Below, in pieces: positions 1 through 11,509 of a stretch of 64,000 nt of DNA. Source of the DNA: Amoeboaphelidium protococcarum (taxonomy: Eukaryota; Aphelidiomycota; Aphelidea); the NCBI GenBank assembly GCA_023515745.1, contig JALECJ010000003.1, positions 253,001 through 317,000 on the forward strand. The letters run 5' to 3'. The position numbers were made by a program, and so were the translations under genes. Position 1 is the first letter of the stretch. The number at the start of each line of letters is the position of its first letter. The notes beneath the pieces were generated by a model. That model made no database searches. It was not told where the DNA came from and saw only the letters and a list, made by a program, of their open reading frames with translations.

Positions 1-270
1 TATAATGGGGGTTCTCTTGGTGTTAGTATTCTAGTGTAGAATATTCTAATATTTGTATCTTCGCTATTACTTTGGACATGTCGCAATTGGGAAGAGTCAC
101 TTTGATCCTGCTTATGATTATAGTTGATAATTCCAATTTGTCTTAATAGAATGTGATATATATCGTATAAGAGTGAATTACAAGTGTGACTTGATATGCA
201 TTAATAGATTATGATTGAGAATTGAAAGTCACTTTTCAAAAAATGGGTATTGCAACACACTATACCTTGA

Positions 271-1320
271 TCAATCGTCTTCAGCCGCTAATACTCTACT
301 GTATGGCTACTTGTTACTGAATGTTGCCATCTGGAAACCTTCCCTTGTCAGTGGCGCCTCTAAACTGTCAGTCTCTGGTGCCGCAGCTTGTCTAAATTGT
401 CCCCTCTAGAGATAGAGCACCAACGCAGCTACAACTGCGCATGCCAGTATTACCGCAGAGATGATGGAGTATATAGAGCCGCCTTTTTCATTGCTGTCTT
501 TCTTAAGTTCAACACCGGCTGACTACGTGTTAGTGCTTTGAAAGCCTTAAGCTTGCTGCTATACCTAGTTCTTTTGAATTGATGCCCTTCTAGTAATAAT
601 ATCAGGATTATCATTGATCATGTCTTCAGGCTCTTCAGGTTCATTTTCATCATCCTGGTACTAAACTTCTTCATATAGTTGACTAACCGCGTCAGTAGGA
701 ACGACTTATCTCTACGCGTCAAAAGTCAAAGCTTAATCAGGCTATACAGTGGGAGTGACAAGAGGCGGTAGCGTGAAACCAGAAGCCAGGAGAGCTGTGC
801 TAGTTTCTTCGTCAATAATATCGGAAGGAATTGTTTGATATTACTAGTCAGTTTCACTATCACTGTCCAGTTATACTCCATCAGCAGATATTTCAATTTC
901 TGCATTGTCAGGTTGTTCCTTGACAGCTTCTTCAGTGTAATCTTCAGCCACAGCGGCGTATTCAGTTGCAGTCGAGTTCAGATTGACCGTTGCTGTTTGA
1001 GCGTTATCAAGTTTGACAGTTTCAACCGTTTCAGCGACGCGATCTTCGTTCTCAACTTCCACATCATCAACATCAGACTGGATGGCCTCATTCACAGAAT
1101 CATCATTAGTAACATCTTCAAGTTTATCATTAGCGGCAGAAATCTCTGAGTTGACATTTTAGAATGATTCGGAAGTTGATAGCTCAGGAGCGGTATCAGC
1201 AATAGTTTCCATATCAACAACATTGTCTGAGGAATACTCTTGTCTTTTCACGAGCGGAGATGCAACAACCAAAGCCAGAAGAGTAATCAAGCACAACAGT
1301 CCGAGCAGAAGAGTCTTCAT
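271..1320 (-). CDS. Acidic single-pass type I membrane protein, unknown function
   Basis: I do not recognise a family. The 349-residue reading frame starts at the ATG ending at 1320 and stops at TGA 271-273; it contains many in-frame TAA/TAG codons read as Gln. Residues 1-20 are a hydrophobic signal peptide (MKTLLLGLLCLITLLALVVA), followed by SPLVKRQ with a KR pair at residues 25-26, a likely furin/Kex2-type processing site. The ectodomain is low complexity and rich in Asp, Glu, Ser, Thr and Val. A hydrophobic stretch of about 22 residues near residue 282 (starting SIYSIISAVILA) is the membrane segment, leaving a cytosolic tail of about 45 residues. The layout suggests a cell-surface protein. 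Its start lies about 220 bp from the end of bL27m on the same strand. Confidence 0.75.
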
Positions 1321-1542
1321 ATTAAAGGCAAATATTTTGATATAAGTGAGTCGGATATAAATGCGAGTGTTAATATAAATATCAATATCAGAATGAAGAA
1401 AGGATGGTGACTGAGAGTGCAGGGTATTAAAAGTTTTGAACGCGCGTGACGATTGTTTTGAAACAGGCAACGGGGAAATAAGAAACACGTCATCTACAGT
1501 ACTTCCTATAACGAAATATATCTCTCGTATCATATTAAGTAA

Positions 1543-2235
1543 TCAATCTTATTTCGTGTCAGCGGCTGGAGACCTTATGTTCAAATCACCCAAAGCACAT
1601 CTAGCTTCTTCAAAGCGATCAGCAAAGTTAAAACTCTCTTAATTCCCAATATTTGAAATCAATTGATCTTTAGAAAGACCGCTAGCCTTGATCAACGCAG
1701 CCATAGGATCAAACTCATACGCTGATAATCCCCAACTCTCTGCGGGCTTTCCGTCATTGACTAGATTCAAATTAGTCACTTTCAATGTTCGCTTCCCCGT
1801 AATAGCACATCGCGACTATACCATAGAGTCATTATATCCCTCAGAAATAGGCGACTTGTACTCTAGTGTGTGCATGACGCGCTCGTTGTGCTACATCGTA
1901 CTATGTTCCGGCTTCTCTTTAACGACATTGATGTATTTCTTATTCGCCTTGAGAGGATCACGCGTTATCTAAACATAGCCATCCATGAGCGCGTATATAC
2001 TAAAATCCCTGCCCATTCCAACGTTGATTCCAGGACGATTCTTGGTTCCATGCTGCCTGACGATAATACCACCATTCTTCACCGGCTCTCCATCATACAC
2101 CTTCAATCCGAGACGTTTCCCCTCCGGAGATCTCTTCTATCTAGCCTTTGATGATCCTGTCTTTTTGGTGGCCCATCTAATCTGACTGATCAGACTCACC
2201 TGTTATTATTGACCGCAACGCGTAAATATATTCAT
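1543..2235 (-). CDS. MRPL27: Mitochondrial large-subunit ribosomal protein bL27m
   Basis: Mitochondrial ribosomal protein near the peptidyl-transferase centre. Residues about 18-90 carry the bL27 signature: [13 protein letters not shown], then [20 protein letters not shown] and [20 protein letters not shown]. Bacterial bL27 is about 85 residues; this protein is 230, with a long C-terminal extension typical of mitochondrial forms. The short N-terminus [15 protein letters not shown] ahead of the core fits a targeting peptide that already contains TAA-encoded Gln. The frame is continuous from the ATG ending at 2235 to TGA 1543-1545. A gtgagt...cag stretch (18 nt) near the start looks like a tiny intron but is in frame and I read it as coding. 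The gene is good evidence for a mitochondrion with its own ribosomes. Confidence 0.93.
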
Positions 2236-2472
2236 ATCGAAATTTCTAATGTCAAATATTAGTGTTTTGTGATATGTTGACTAAAATTCGAAAATCAGTC
2301 GAAATGTCGAAGAAGTAAAGGCCGAGGTGAACCTTTTAAACATACGCGAGAGATCACTTGGTGCCAAGTGTATTTACACAGAATCAAAAAATCTTAAAAG
2401 CTATTGAATCTAACGGCTCTCAGCTTGATATTCTTCTGTACTGAATAGATTGAGTATCGATGCTGATAAGAT

Positions 2473-3165
2473 ATGAAGAGACCACAAGACGCGAATATCT
2501 ATGATAGAGGATTGCTGATTAATTGCAAGGATTAGATTGAAGTGTCGCCTGTATTCGTTTCAAAAGTATCATAGTTCTTTATTGTTAAAAGTGCAGAATC
2601 TGCTTTCAAGTTATGGTATGGAGGATGTTATGGTAAAGGATCTCTGTCACGTTCCTAGCCAGAGTATCTTCTTGGTCTTGCATAGTATCCTGATGCCAAT
2701 ATTACGGAGCATCTCACCTTGAGTATAATAGAAATCTTGTATTTGCATTTAGAGTTTAAGTTATTTAACAGCAATGTCATTTCAACGTGTCTTGAGCGGG
2801 TCAATGCTTCAATCGTAAGAAAACTGACGGTGTATCATCATTATAGATAGTTAGGCTTTGTTGTAAGGCATGGCGCGTAATTTGGTTGTGACTTTATGCT
2901 GTATAAAGAAGGCCCCACTGTCAATCATGCTTTTGCCGGCGTTGCTGTGGATGATGGTCGTTTGAAGATGGCAGATCTGTTAGGAGAACTGAGAGTCCTT
3001 AATGGAGTGTAAAAGCGATTTATAGTCGCCAGAGTTGATATAGAAGAAGGCGTTTTATAGAATGTCAATGTGAAATTTATTGAAGATCTTTAAAAGTTGA
3101 TAGATACATCGAAGGTTACTGCGCGTAGCATTTCGCGATGGGAACCAAGTAGGACGCGTGATTGA
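2473..3165 (+). CDS. SEN2: tRNA-splicing endonuclease catalytic subunit SEN2
   Basis: Catalytic subunit of the tRNA-intron endonuclease complex. The protein has 230 residues. Its N-terminal half carries LWYGGCYGKGSLSRSQP, the SEN2 motif that distinguishes it from SEN34. The C-terminal nuclease domain has YRQLGFVVRHGAQFGCDF. The likely catalytic triad is Tyr143, His152 (NHAFAGV) and Lys181 (GVQKRFIVARV). The C-terminus ISRWEPSRTRD matches the usual end of the family. The start at ATG 2473 follows an in-frame TGA at 2464, and the end is TGA 3163-3165. No intron is needed. Its presence implies intron-containing tRNA genes, though none lies in this window. Confidence 0.92.
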
Positions 3166-3397
3166 TATCAGTTTCGTAGAGTGTATGAGTATGTTGTATA
3201 AATAAAATTTTTCTTCTTACTAGAATCGATTTAATAGTATATCAATTAAAATCTTATTAACATCGTTTCTACAAAGGTGACGTTCGAGCTGATTGGTCTC
3301 ATTCTTTGTTGTGCAATTGTTTTTAAGCGCATTTAGCAAATATTTGTTATACTTTCATTTTTTGTCTGACGAATATCATTTAAGTATTTCAATCTTA

Positions 3398-4195
3398 ATG
3401 ATGACCGAGTGGACTTTAGAATTGGATATAGATTTCTTTACATTGGCAGCGAAAATGCCACCTATTGGAATGGATCGACACTTCAAAATGGCCAGTCTGC
3501 TACACCAATGGAATAAGCAAAAAGGTGTAAATCATAGCCTCAAAGATTTGGAAGCCAAGATTGCAAAGTATTATGATGTGAACAAGCTTGATGAGTACCA
3601 TAAAGAGTAAAATTAGTATCAAGATTATGGTGTGGAAGAGCGATAAGAGTTTGCGCTGTATCCCATTGAGGAGTATGACCAGTTTGTTAAGGATGATGAT
3701 GATAAAGAGTAGAACGTTGACAAAGCTCCACCAGAACGCGGTTAAAAGTCAACCAAGAAATCTAATCGAAAATCTAGTGCAAATGCTACCAACTCTAACA
3801 CCTCTTAGGCTGTGGTTGAAGAGAAGAGGCGAACTGCATCTAAGCGAAGAGACTCTGCGTCAACTACCGGCACCGATTCAGTGCCTGCATCCCCTGTGTA
3901 ATAACAGTAGACTCCTGGTGACGATCGCCGGGTGAAAGAGACAAAGGTGACTAGAAGTTCAAGGACCACCAGAGCTAGATAATCAAAGCAGCAGTAGTAG
4001 TAGTAGCCGCAAAGTAGCGCTTAAAAGTCTAAAGCTTAGTCGTAGTCGTAATAATAACAGCCGTCTACAAAGAGTCGAAAGAGTCAAACCGCTGATGAAG
4101 AACCGTCAGATGTAAAGCCGTCCAGCAGCTCAAGTAATCAGCGCTCATCTTCCCCAGTGGCTGGTAACGTTAGAAAGAAGAGGCGGCGTAACTGA
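3398..4195 (+). CDS. EAF7: NuA4 histone acetyltransferase subunit EAF7 (MRGBP-like, CT20 family)
   Basis: Chromatin protein of the NuA4/TIP60 acetyltransferase complex. Residues 1-95 form the CT20/EAF7 domain: WTLELDIDFFTLAAKMPPIGMDRHFKM, then a region ending KYYDVNKLDEYH and FALYPIEEYDQF, as in MRGBP. The rest of the 265-residue protein is a disordered, basic, Ser/Gln-rich tail with KKRRRN at the very end, a plausible nuclear localisation signal. Two polyglutamine runs (about 4000-4055) are encoded mainly by TAG and TAA. Start is ATG 3398 (a second ATG follows at 3401); upstream in-frame codons are open but contain no better ATG. Stop is TGA 4193-4195. The tail is tail-to-tail with the PP4 gene, 157 bp apart. 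Confidence 0.85.
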
Positions 4196-4352
4196 GACTT
4201 ATCTGTACTGTTTAAAAATGAATATATGCTTTTTAGTGGTATATCTGTTAAAAATTCAATATGTTCTTTGCATCACTTTTTACCAAAGTCACAACTGGTT
4301 TATTATCGCGTCGCTACAGTCATAACAATAAACTTTAGTACTACAGATTATC

Positions 4353-5346
4353 TCATAAAAAGTAGTCTAAAATTGGCTTCTTAGCGGGTACGCCGCGACT
4401 CTCTTGTGGTGCAGCTTCATACACTATAAATTGCCGATTCAATTCAGAATCCAATTACATGACAGACGCCACATTACCGCAACGATAACAGTAGTTGGGA
4501 GCAGACCACACAGTGACAAGGGAATCATCAAACATGAACTTGTAGCCCTCCATAACCAGCTAATGCGCCCTTGCTATCAACTCTATACCATTAACACGAT
4601 TGAATTCCTTTACACACTCTTCGCCAAACAGGTAGCCAGCTCCTCTCGGACTCAGACCCCATCCAGTGACACCTTCATCAGGATCCGACCACAAGAGATC
4701 ACACATTCCACCTTCATGAGGCACCTCTTACCGCCGATCTATAATCCGAATCTGATCCAATGTATTCAACACTGGAGAGAGCCCACCATGTACACAGAAG
4801 ATGACATCGTTAATCGTTGCACCTAGGCTTAGGAAGTCAAACACGTTACAACACCACTTCCAAACATTTGCAGAATTATACTTTCGCATACACTCATCAT
4901 AGAATCCATAAACTTGGGTGATTTACCTACTCTCATGATTGCCACGGATGAGCACAATTCTGTCTGGGTACCTCACTTTGAATGCGAGAAGAAGCAGTAT
5001 GGTCTCCACACTGAAGAATCCCCGGTCCACAAAGTCACCAATGAAAATGAATGAAGTATCGGGGACGTGGCCAACAATATTGAACATCTGCAAGACATCA
5101 TAAAACTGACCATGAATGTCCCCCACAATGCATACAGGTACATCCACCGGTACAATGTTGGACTCTTCCACCAAGATCTCAATAACCTTGTCACAGATCA
5201 ACTTCACCTCCTACTCCGTGAGTGTCTTGCATTCTTTCAACTACTCAATCTACCTACACATATTATTATAGTACATTAATGTCAAGAACATGACTGTATA
5301 CGATAAAGCATGCGTCAATTACTTACCTGTCTAAATCTGAGGTCAT
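4353..5346 (-). CDS. PPP4C: Serine/threonine protein phosphatase 4 catalytic subunit
   Basis: Metal-dependent PPP-family phosphatase. Two exons: 5327-5346 (MTSDLDR) and 4353-5253, separated by a 73-nt intron (5254-5326, gtaagt...gtgtag). The 306 residues match the family length (human 307). Visible motifs are GDIHGQ, GDFVDRG and RGNHESRQI, plus [18 protein letters not shown] and the C-terminal DYFL tail used for regulatory-subunit binding and methylation. The N-terminus DLDRQIEQL and EILVEESN point to PP4 rather than PP2A or PP6. The reading frame remains open upstream of this ATG to 5580, but that stretch overlaps the divergent promoter and has no homology, so I keep the start at 5346. Confidence 0.95.
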
Positions 5347-5664
5347 TTTACGCGTTCTAATGCTGTATGAAACGTTCTCTTCCGACCTGTCGACCTGTCG
5401 TATGTTACAACTAAACGACACGAAACGAGACGAAATGACACGAGACTGCGAGGAACGCTTGTCGATCTGAGCGCACGCGATTTCTCTTGAAAGGGCCTCT
5501 CTCTGTTTGTCGTCACACGTTTTCTCAATCTCGCTTTCCTCTATGAGTTCGGCGTGGTCAATTGGGAAAATTTTCTTCATTTAGTTTCTTTCACGTAGAG
5601 AATTTTATTCTTTGTATATCCCATTTGAAATTTGGAATCCTTGGGATATTATAGAAAAATTAGC
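5347..5664. promoter_or_regulatory. Divergent promoter between PP4 and an SLC43-like transporter
   Basis: This 318-bp head-to-head spacer holds ACGCGT (5351) and several CGAAACG-like words on one side (TGAAACG near 5367, ACGAAACGAGACG near 5417). It also contains a direct repeat CGACCTGTCGACCTGTCG (about 5385-5402). The same CGAAACG word recurs in other divergent spacers here. No protein homology was seen. Confidence 0.5.
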
Positions 5665-7194
5665 ATGAAGACTGTTTCGCGCTTGGTTTTGCTATCAACG
5701 TCGATATTATTTGCCTTTCTGTGCGCTGGTGTAGTTTTTGGATATCAATCTTTTAAAGACATGGCTATCGATGCAGGAGTGTACAGCTATCTCTGCAACA
5801 GTAATAATAATAATGATGATTAAGTTGATGCCGAAAATGGCGAAAATCTGGTTTGTACCGAATAGAAATCACGGCTTGATTTAATTTACACTGTGGCCGC
5901 GTGTGTGACGAATATAATGGCTATCGTAATTGGGCTCACACTGGATAGATTTGGTCCTAGAGTTACTGCGGCGATTGGTTCATTGATATTTGCTTTAGGC
6001 ACTGTGTTTATGGCCCTTAGTCATCCTGTTGCTATTGGAGGAGAGGAGGGGACCGAATCGCGATTAGATTTATATTTTCCTGGGTACTCGCTCTTAGCTG
6101 TTGGTGGTCCTTTTATATTTGTAAGTACTCTGCACGTGTCTAAAGTGTTTCCCCGGCACTCTGGTCTATGTATGTCTTTGATTACTGGATCTTTTGACGC
6201 GTCAGCCATTGTATTTTGGTTATTTGATTTAGTATATCGATCTCAGTTGATGCAGAGTGTCTCGTCTGGTATTAAAAAGATTTAATGGATATTCGGTATT
6301 TACTCTGTAGTTCCTGCATTAGCTCTTCTCTGGTCACTTGTTATAATGCCTAAACGAGTCTTGGATTCTACCTAATAAATCTCAGATGAAGAAGAAGAGT
6401 AAATTGATGTGCCTTCTAATGGCGAATAAGATTTAGACACACAGCCTTTATTAAAAGACGATGATGATAATGTAAAAGTTGAGCAACGCAGTGCAAACAA
6501 GATTGATGATGAACTAGGCCTAGGACTGTATGCCAAATCTGCAATATCTTAGTTGAAATCCACCACCTTTTTGTGGCTTGTCGCGTTCATGTGCATTTAC
6601 ATGGTTCGGTTGAACATGTACATTTCATCCGCTAAAGAACAACTTGGGCGATACATTGACTCTGAAGATTAGTTACAACAATTGCATTGGTGGTTTGGTC
6701 TATTGCTACCTCTGGGCGGTGTCATTGCAATTCCAGTGTCTACTTACACGCTAGATCATTTGTAATTGCATTATAGCTTCCTGACTATAACTGCCCTTAA
6801 TCTACTTTCTGCTGCGCTGTCTTTCACGCGTCATCCCGCTGGATAGATTATAAACATTATTGCATTTGTCACCATGAGGCCTCTGGTTTACACTGTGAGT
6901 AATGAATTTGTTGGACGTGCTTTCGGATTTAAACATTTCGGTATTGTGTACGGCCTGATGACAATGATATCCGGAGTGTTCAACTTCTCGACGTACGCAC
7001 TTAATCTGATTGTCATAAATGTCACTAATGGCGATTATCTGCTGGTGAACATTGGTCTATACTCTGCCAGTTTACTCGTCAGTATGGGATTCTCTCTCTA
7101 TATTTAAAAGTGTTACGCGGCGAAGTATAGTCGGGAGAGTATTGTGTCGAGGGATAACGACATATACTACACGTTAATATAAGATACTGAATGA
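5665..7194 (+). CDS. Major facilitator transporter, SLC43/FMP42-like
   Basis: Membrane transporter of the major facilitator superfamily, 509 residues with about 12 hydrophobic segments. The first segment (residues 8-28) is followed by a luminal loop with an Asn/Asp run. The segments after it include GLTLDRFGPRV, the MFS loop 2-3 motif. A long acidic cytosolic loop follows helix 6 (EEEEQ, then KDDDDN). The closing half contains RPLVYTVSNEFVGRAFG and FKHFGIVYGL, typical of SLC43 amino-acid carriers and yeast Fmp42. Start is ATG 5665; an earlier in-frame TTG at 5632 is not a credible start. Stop is TGA 7192-7194. Substrate cannot be assigned; neutral amino acids would be the family-based guess. 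Confidence 0.82.
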
Positions 7195-7484
7195 ACGGCT
7201 AAATGGTTTGTAGTTACGGGCTTTTAACTTGACAAAGTTATAGATGAAAGTGTCAAAATATTAAATAACTGCTAATTAATCCTTATACATAATAGAATGA
7301 GCGTACTCGCATGAATATTGAGATTCTTTCATTAGTATTGCGCCAATGGAAGCGTTAAATCTTCAACTCGACGCGCGTCTTTTTCAACAAGAGTTCCTTC
7401 GTTGAAGCTCGAACACTGTGCTTTCTCTTTCTCGGCTAAATTAGGACTTTAAACACGTATAAGGCAAGTGAAGCTGAACAGAAA

Positions 7485-10400
7485 ATGACTGTGCCAAGTA
7501 GTGGTATAGGTACAAAAGTTAATAGAGTTCCGTTATTGCCTCCATTTGAAGATGAGCCTTTGAGTCTGAAATTACTACGTCCACCTCAAGAGATTCCTGA
7601 ATGGGCTCAGAGTGACAAGAGATCTCATATAACAGACATCTCATGCGAAATGAAAGATTTGTTCATCGTTGATGATATTCCATTGTCAACAGAGGTTAGA
7701 CTTTCAGAGTAATATCAAGTTTAATTTCAAGACTCCAAGCTTTAGTAATAATAATAAGGGTAATAGTTGAAAGAGGTGTTTATAACAAATGCTTCACGTT
7801 TGTAATCATTCAATAGCAACTAGAGCTTGAAGCGGCGCACGGTGGAGCGCGTCAAATCCACAACGACTGGTCAACCGCTTAATGACAAGGATCTGCCATA
7901 GTATTTGGCGCTGACTTTTGATAATGCTTCTGTAAAAGATTAATTGGTAGAAGCTGCAGAGTAGTTGGACTTTACCTAGATGGAGCTGCGCACTAGTCCT
8001 CCTAATTTTGATGATACCCAAGTTGCCGGTTTAGAGACTTTGGATGTGAGAACTTCTAAATTTGATGGTCCATTTTCTGCTTAATTGGCTGAGCGTTTCA
8101 CGTAAAAGTTGAAATTAAATGGAGACGACTCGCTCAATGTCAATTAGAGCAGTCTATAAAATGCCACCGATACCACCAGTAGTGATAATCAGCAAGTGGA
8201 TGATTTAGTTAAAGATGCTGAGCTGGTTGTCAGTTCCAAGTTCTCTAATAAGAAGAAGAAAGGTGCTATTGACAGAACATTTGCGCACTTAATTGATACC
8301 AATGTCAAGATCACTAATGATGTCTTTAAGCATTACGTCCCCGTTATGGCTAAAGAGTTTACTTTTGAACTGGATACTTTCTAAAAGTACGCCGTTATGA
8401 GTTTGGAGCGTGGTGAGAGTGTATTCGTGGCTGCACATACTTCCGCTGGTAAGACGGTGATTGCAGAGTATGCTATCGCTCTATCGTAGAAGCACATGAC
8501 TCGCACGATTTACACCAGTCCTATCAAAGCTCTAAGTAATTAAAAGTTTAGGGATTTTCGTAATGTGTTTGGTGATGAAGAAGTTGGTCTGGTGACTGGC
8601 GATGTTCAGATTAGGCCAGATGCGCCATGTGTTATAATGACCACAGAGATTTTGCGATCCATGTTGTATAGGGGTGCAGATCTGATTAGAGATGTAGAAT
8701 TTGTGGTGTTTGACGAGGTGCATTACATCAATGATCTGGAGAGAGGTGTTGTGTGGGAAGAGGTTATCATTATGCTTCCTCCGCACATCACCATCATTCT
8801 GCTTAGTGCCACTGTTCCTAATACTTTTGAGTTTGCAGACTGGGTTGGCAGGACCAAGAATAAGGATATCTACGTGATAAGTACGTACCAGCGTCCGATT
8901 CCACTGGAGCATCATTTATTTATATCTGCCATCACACCGCACCGCCTATTTCGCATAGTGGACGGGTAGAAGAATTTCTCTCAGCTGGAATTCAAGAAAG
9001 CGCATGAGATGGTGTTTGCACTTAAAGAGGAGAAACTTAAAAAGAAGAAGGAAGCTGATAAGAAGGCTGGCAAGTTTACAGCTGTACGTGCTGGTAACTT
9101 TAGTGCACCTTAGAAAGCTGATCGTTAATTGTGGCATCACTTGACCAGCTTGCTTGAGAAGAATAATCTCCTGCCTACTGTCATTTTCACGTTTAGTAAG
9201 AAGAGATGCGAAGAGTATGTGGACACCCTGCACAATAAGAAATTATTGAATTAGAATGAGCAGAACGAAGTACATGTCTTTATATAGAGGTCCATTGCCA
9301 GGTTGAATCAGATTGACCGAGATTTGCCGCAGATTCTGAGAATGAAAGAGATGCTGTCTAGAGGTGTGGCTGTACATCATTCTGGCCTTCTGCCTATTGT
9401 CAAGGAGCTTGTGGAGATATTGTTCTAGAGGAACTTGATAAAGGTTTTGTTTGCCACAGAGACTTTTGCCATGGGAGTCAACTTTCCCGCAAAGTCTGTC
9501 GTGTTTAGTGGCACCAGTAAGAATGATGGCTAGAGTTATAGAGATCTTCTGCCGGGTGAGTACACTCAAATGTCTGGTAGAGCAGGGCGTCGTGGTTTAG
9601 ATGATGTTGGAGTGGTGATACTGGCCTATAGCGGAGATTATGACTTTCCCGAGGCTAATCTTTTGCAGACTTTAATTCTGGGTCAGCCGACCAAGCTGGA
9701 GTCTCAATTCAGATTGACTTACAATATGATTCTGAATCTACTTCGAATTGAGGCGATCAAGATTGAGGATATGATGAAAAAATCATTCTATGAAGCTCAC
9801 TCTCAGAAGAATGTACCTATTACAGAGCAGTTGTTGAAGGAACAAGAAGAAGAGTTAGAGCGCATTTAGAAGGAGGGAGCAGTTGTTTTTGGATCATAGA
9901 ATGTAGATATCACTGCCACATCTACTGCAGTTGGTGAATTGACTAAAGATAATGGCAAATCTGAGGAGAAGAGTGGGTGTGTGATTTGTATGAATGATTT
10001 AGAGGAGTTCTACCAGGCGAATGCTCAAATTGTGCGTCTATAGTCTGACATTATGAGTGCACTTGCTGCCTCTACTGGTTTGTGGTCTAAAGCGATGCCT
10101 GTGGGAAGACTTTGCATTGTGAAGCATGTTCATTATGGCAATCTACTGGCTGCTGTTGTTGGATTCAAGAACGATTCTGGTTCATCCGGTAACGGTATTA
10201 ATAGTATTGGAGTCAGTAGTTCCATGGCTGCTTAATCATCATCATAATTTAAGATTGTTGAGTGCATAGCTTTGTGCAATAAAGCATTGGTCGAGTAGAC
10301 TGGTAAGGAGAAAGAGCATAGGATTGTTTCAATCTTGGACCTGTCTATGCCATCTGCTGGTGATCAACAAGTTATTGTACGATTAGATGTTAAGCACTCT

Positions 10401-11390
10401 GATATTCTATTCATACTCGGCAAGAAGATAAACATTAGTAGCAATGTTGCCGCTATAGCGAAAGGTGATACTGAGTAGAGTAAGTAGGCGTTATTCTAGC
10501 TTAACGACGTACTGTAAGACATCATGGATGCTAGAAGTTAGAACAAGGTAATGATATCCGAGTTGGATATAGAAAGCAAGATTAAAGATTTTGACTTTTA
10601 ACAGAATTGTGTTTTGAGAAGAAGTTTACTGGATTCCGTCATGAATTTCAGCTGCATACACTGCCCACAATTTGATGAACATTACAAAGTTGTCCATGAA
10701 GTTGTACAATTGAAAGATGTGATGGCTCAGTTAAGATTGCAACTATCAGACAAGAATCTGGTTATGATGCCTGAATATCATCAGAGATTGAACGTGTTGA
10801 AGGAACTCGGGTTCATTGATTAAAACTCTGTGGTGAAGTTGAAGGGCCGCGTCGCCTGTGAGATTAATGCAGGAGATTCGCTGGTATTGACTGAGATGCT
10901 CATGGATAATGTGTTTGCAGACATGGATGGAAAAGAAGTGGTGGCGCTGTTGTCAGCTTTCGTCTTTTAGGAGAAGACTCAGGTGCCTCTGGATGAAATC
11001 AAGGCTCGACTCACTCCTCGATTGAATGATGCTCTGAACGATACACAGTTAATTGTGCAGAAAGTGGCTGTGATTTAGAGAAATTATCAATTGCATGTAT
11101 CCGTGGATGAGTACATGAAACAAGTTTTGAATATCGGGCTGGCCGAGGTGGTTTATGAGTGGGCCAGCGGTACACCATTTATAAAGATTATTCAACTCAC
11201 TGACATTCTGGAGGGAAGTATAGTTCGCGCAATCACCAGATTAGATGAACTTTGCCGTGAGATGAGAGATGCTGCCCGTACTGTTGGCAACACTGAATTG
11301 TACCGTGTCCTTGATGAAGGTCTTGCTGCTATCAAGCGTGACATCGTTTTTGCTGCCTCTCTATACTGCGTTGGCATCCCAAAAGCTTGA
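7485..11390 (+). CDS. SKI2: SKI2 RNA helicase (cytoplasmic exosome cofactor)
   Basis: DExH-box RNA helicase that feeds mRNA into the cytoplasmic exosome as part of the Ski complex. The 1301-residue protein is one continuous frame. Walker A is AAHTSAGKT near residue 316, the DEVH box VVFDEVHYI near residue 407, motif [11 protein letters not shown] near 441, and motif [13 protein letters not shown] near 696. A basic arch/insertion region follows ([10 protein letters not shown] onward), then the C-terminal DSHCT helical domain ending near VGIPKA. The N-terminal 270 residues ([19 protein letters not shown]) resemble the SKI2 N-terminus rather than MTR4. Many Gln codons are TAG/TAA, for example in [10 protein letters not shown]. 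Start ATG 7485, stop TGA 11388-11390. Confidence 0.95.
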
Positions 11391-11509
11391 ATCTAATCAT
11401 AATCCGTATACTGTGGCTCTAATAAAATCACTGTTTTTACATCTTTCTTATCCAATCCGTTAATTTATTATCCTCAGCCCTTCAGATCTCTTCTCAACTA
11501 TGAAGAGAA

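Noticed and set aside
2176-2195. Possible 18-nt intron at the bL27m N-terminus
   Set aside because: The stretch is in frame, without TGA, and much shorter than the introns elsewhere; reading it as coding is simpler.
5323-5580. Minus-strand frame that extends the PP4 gene upstream by 78 codons
   Set aside because: It overlaps the divergent promoter, has no homology, and the ATG at 5346 gives the normal PP4 N-terminus.
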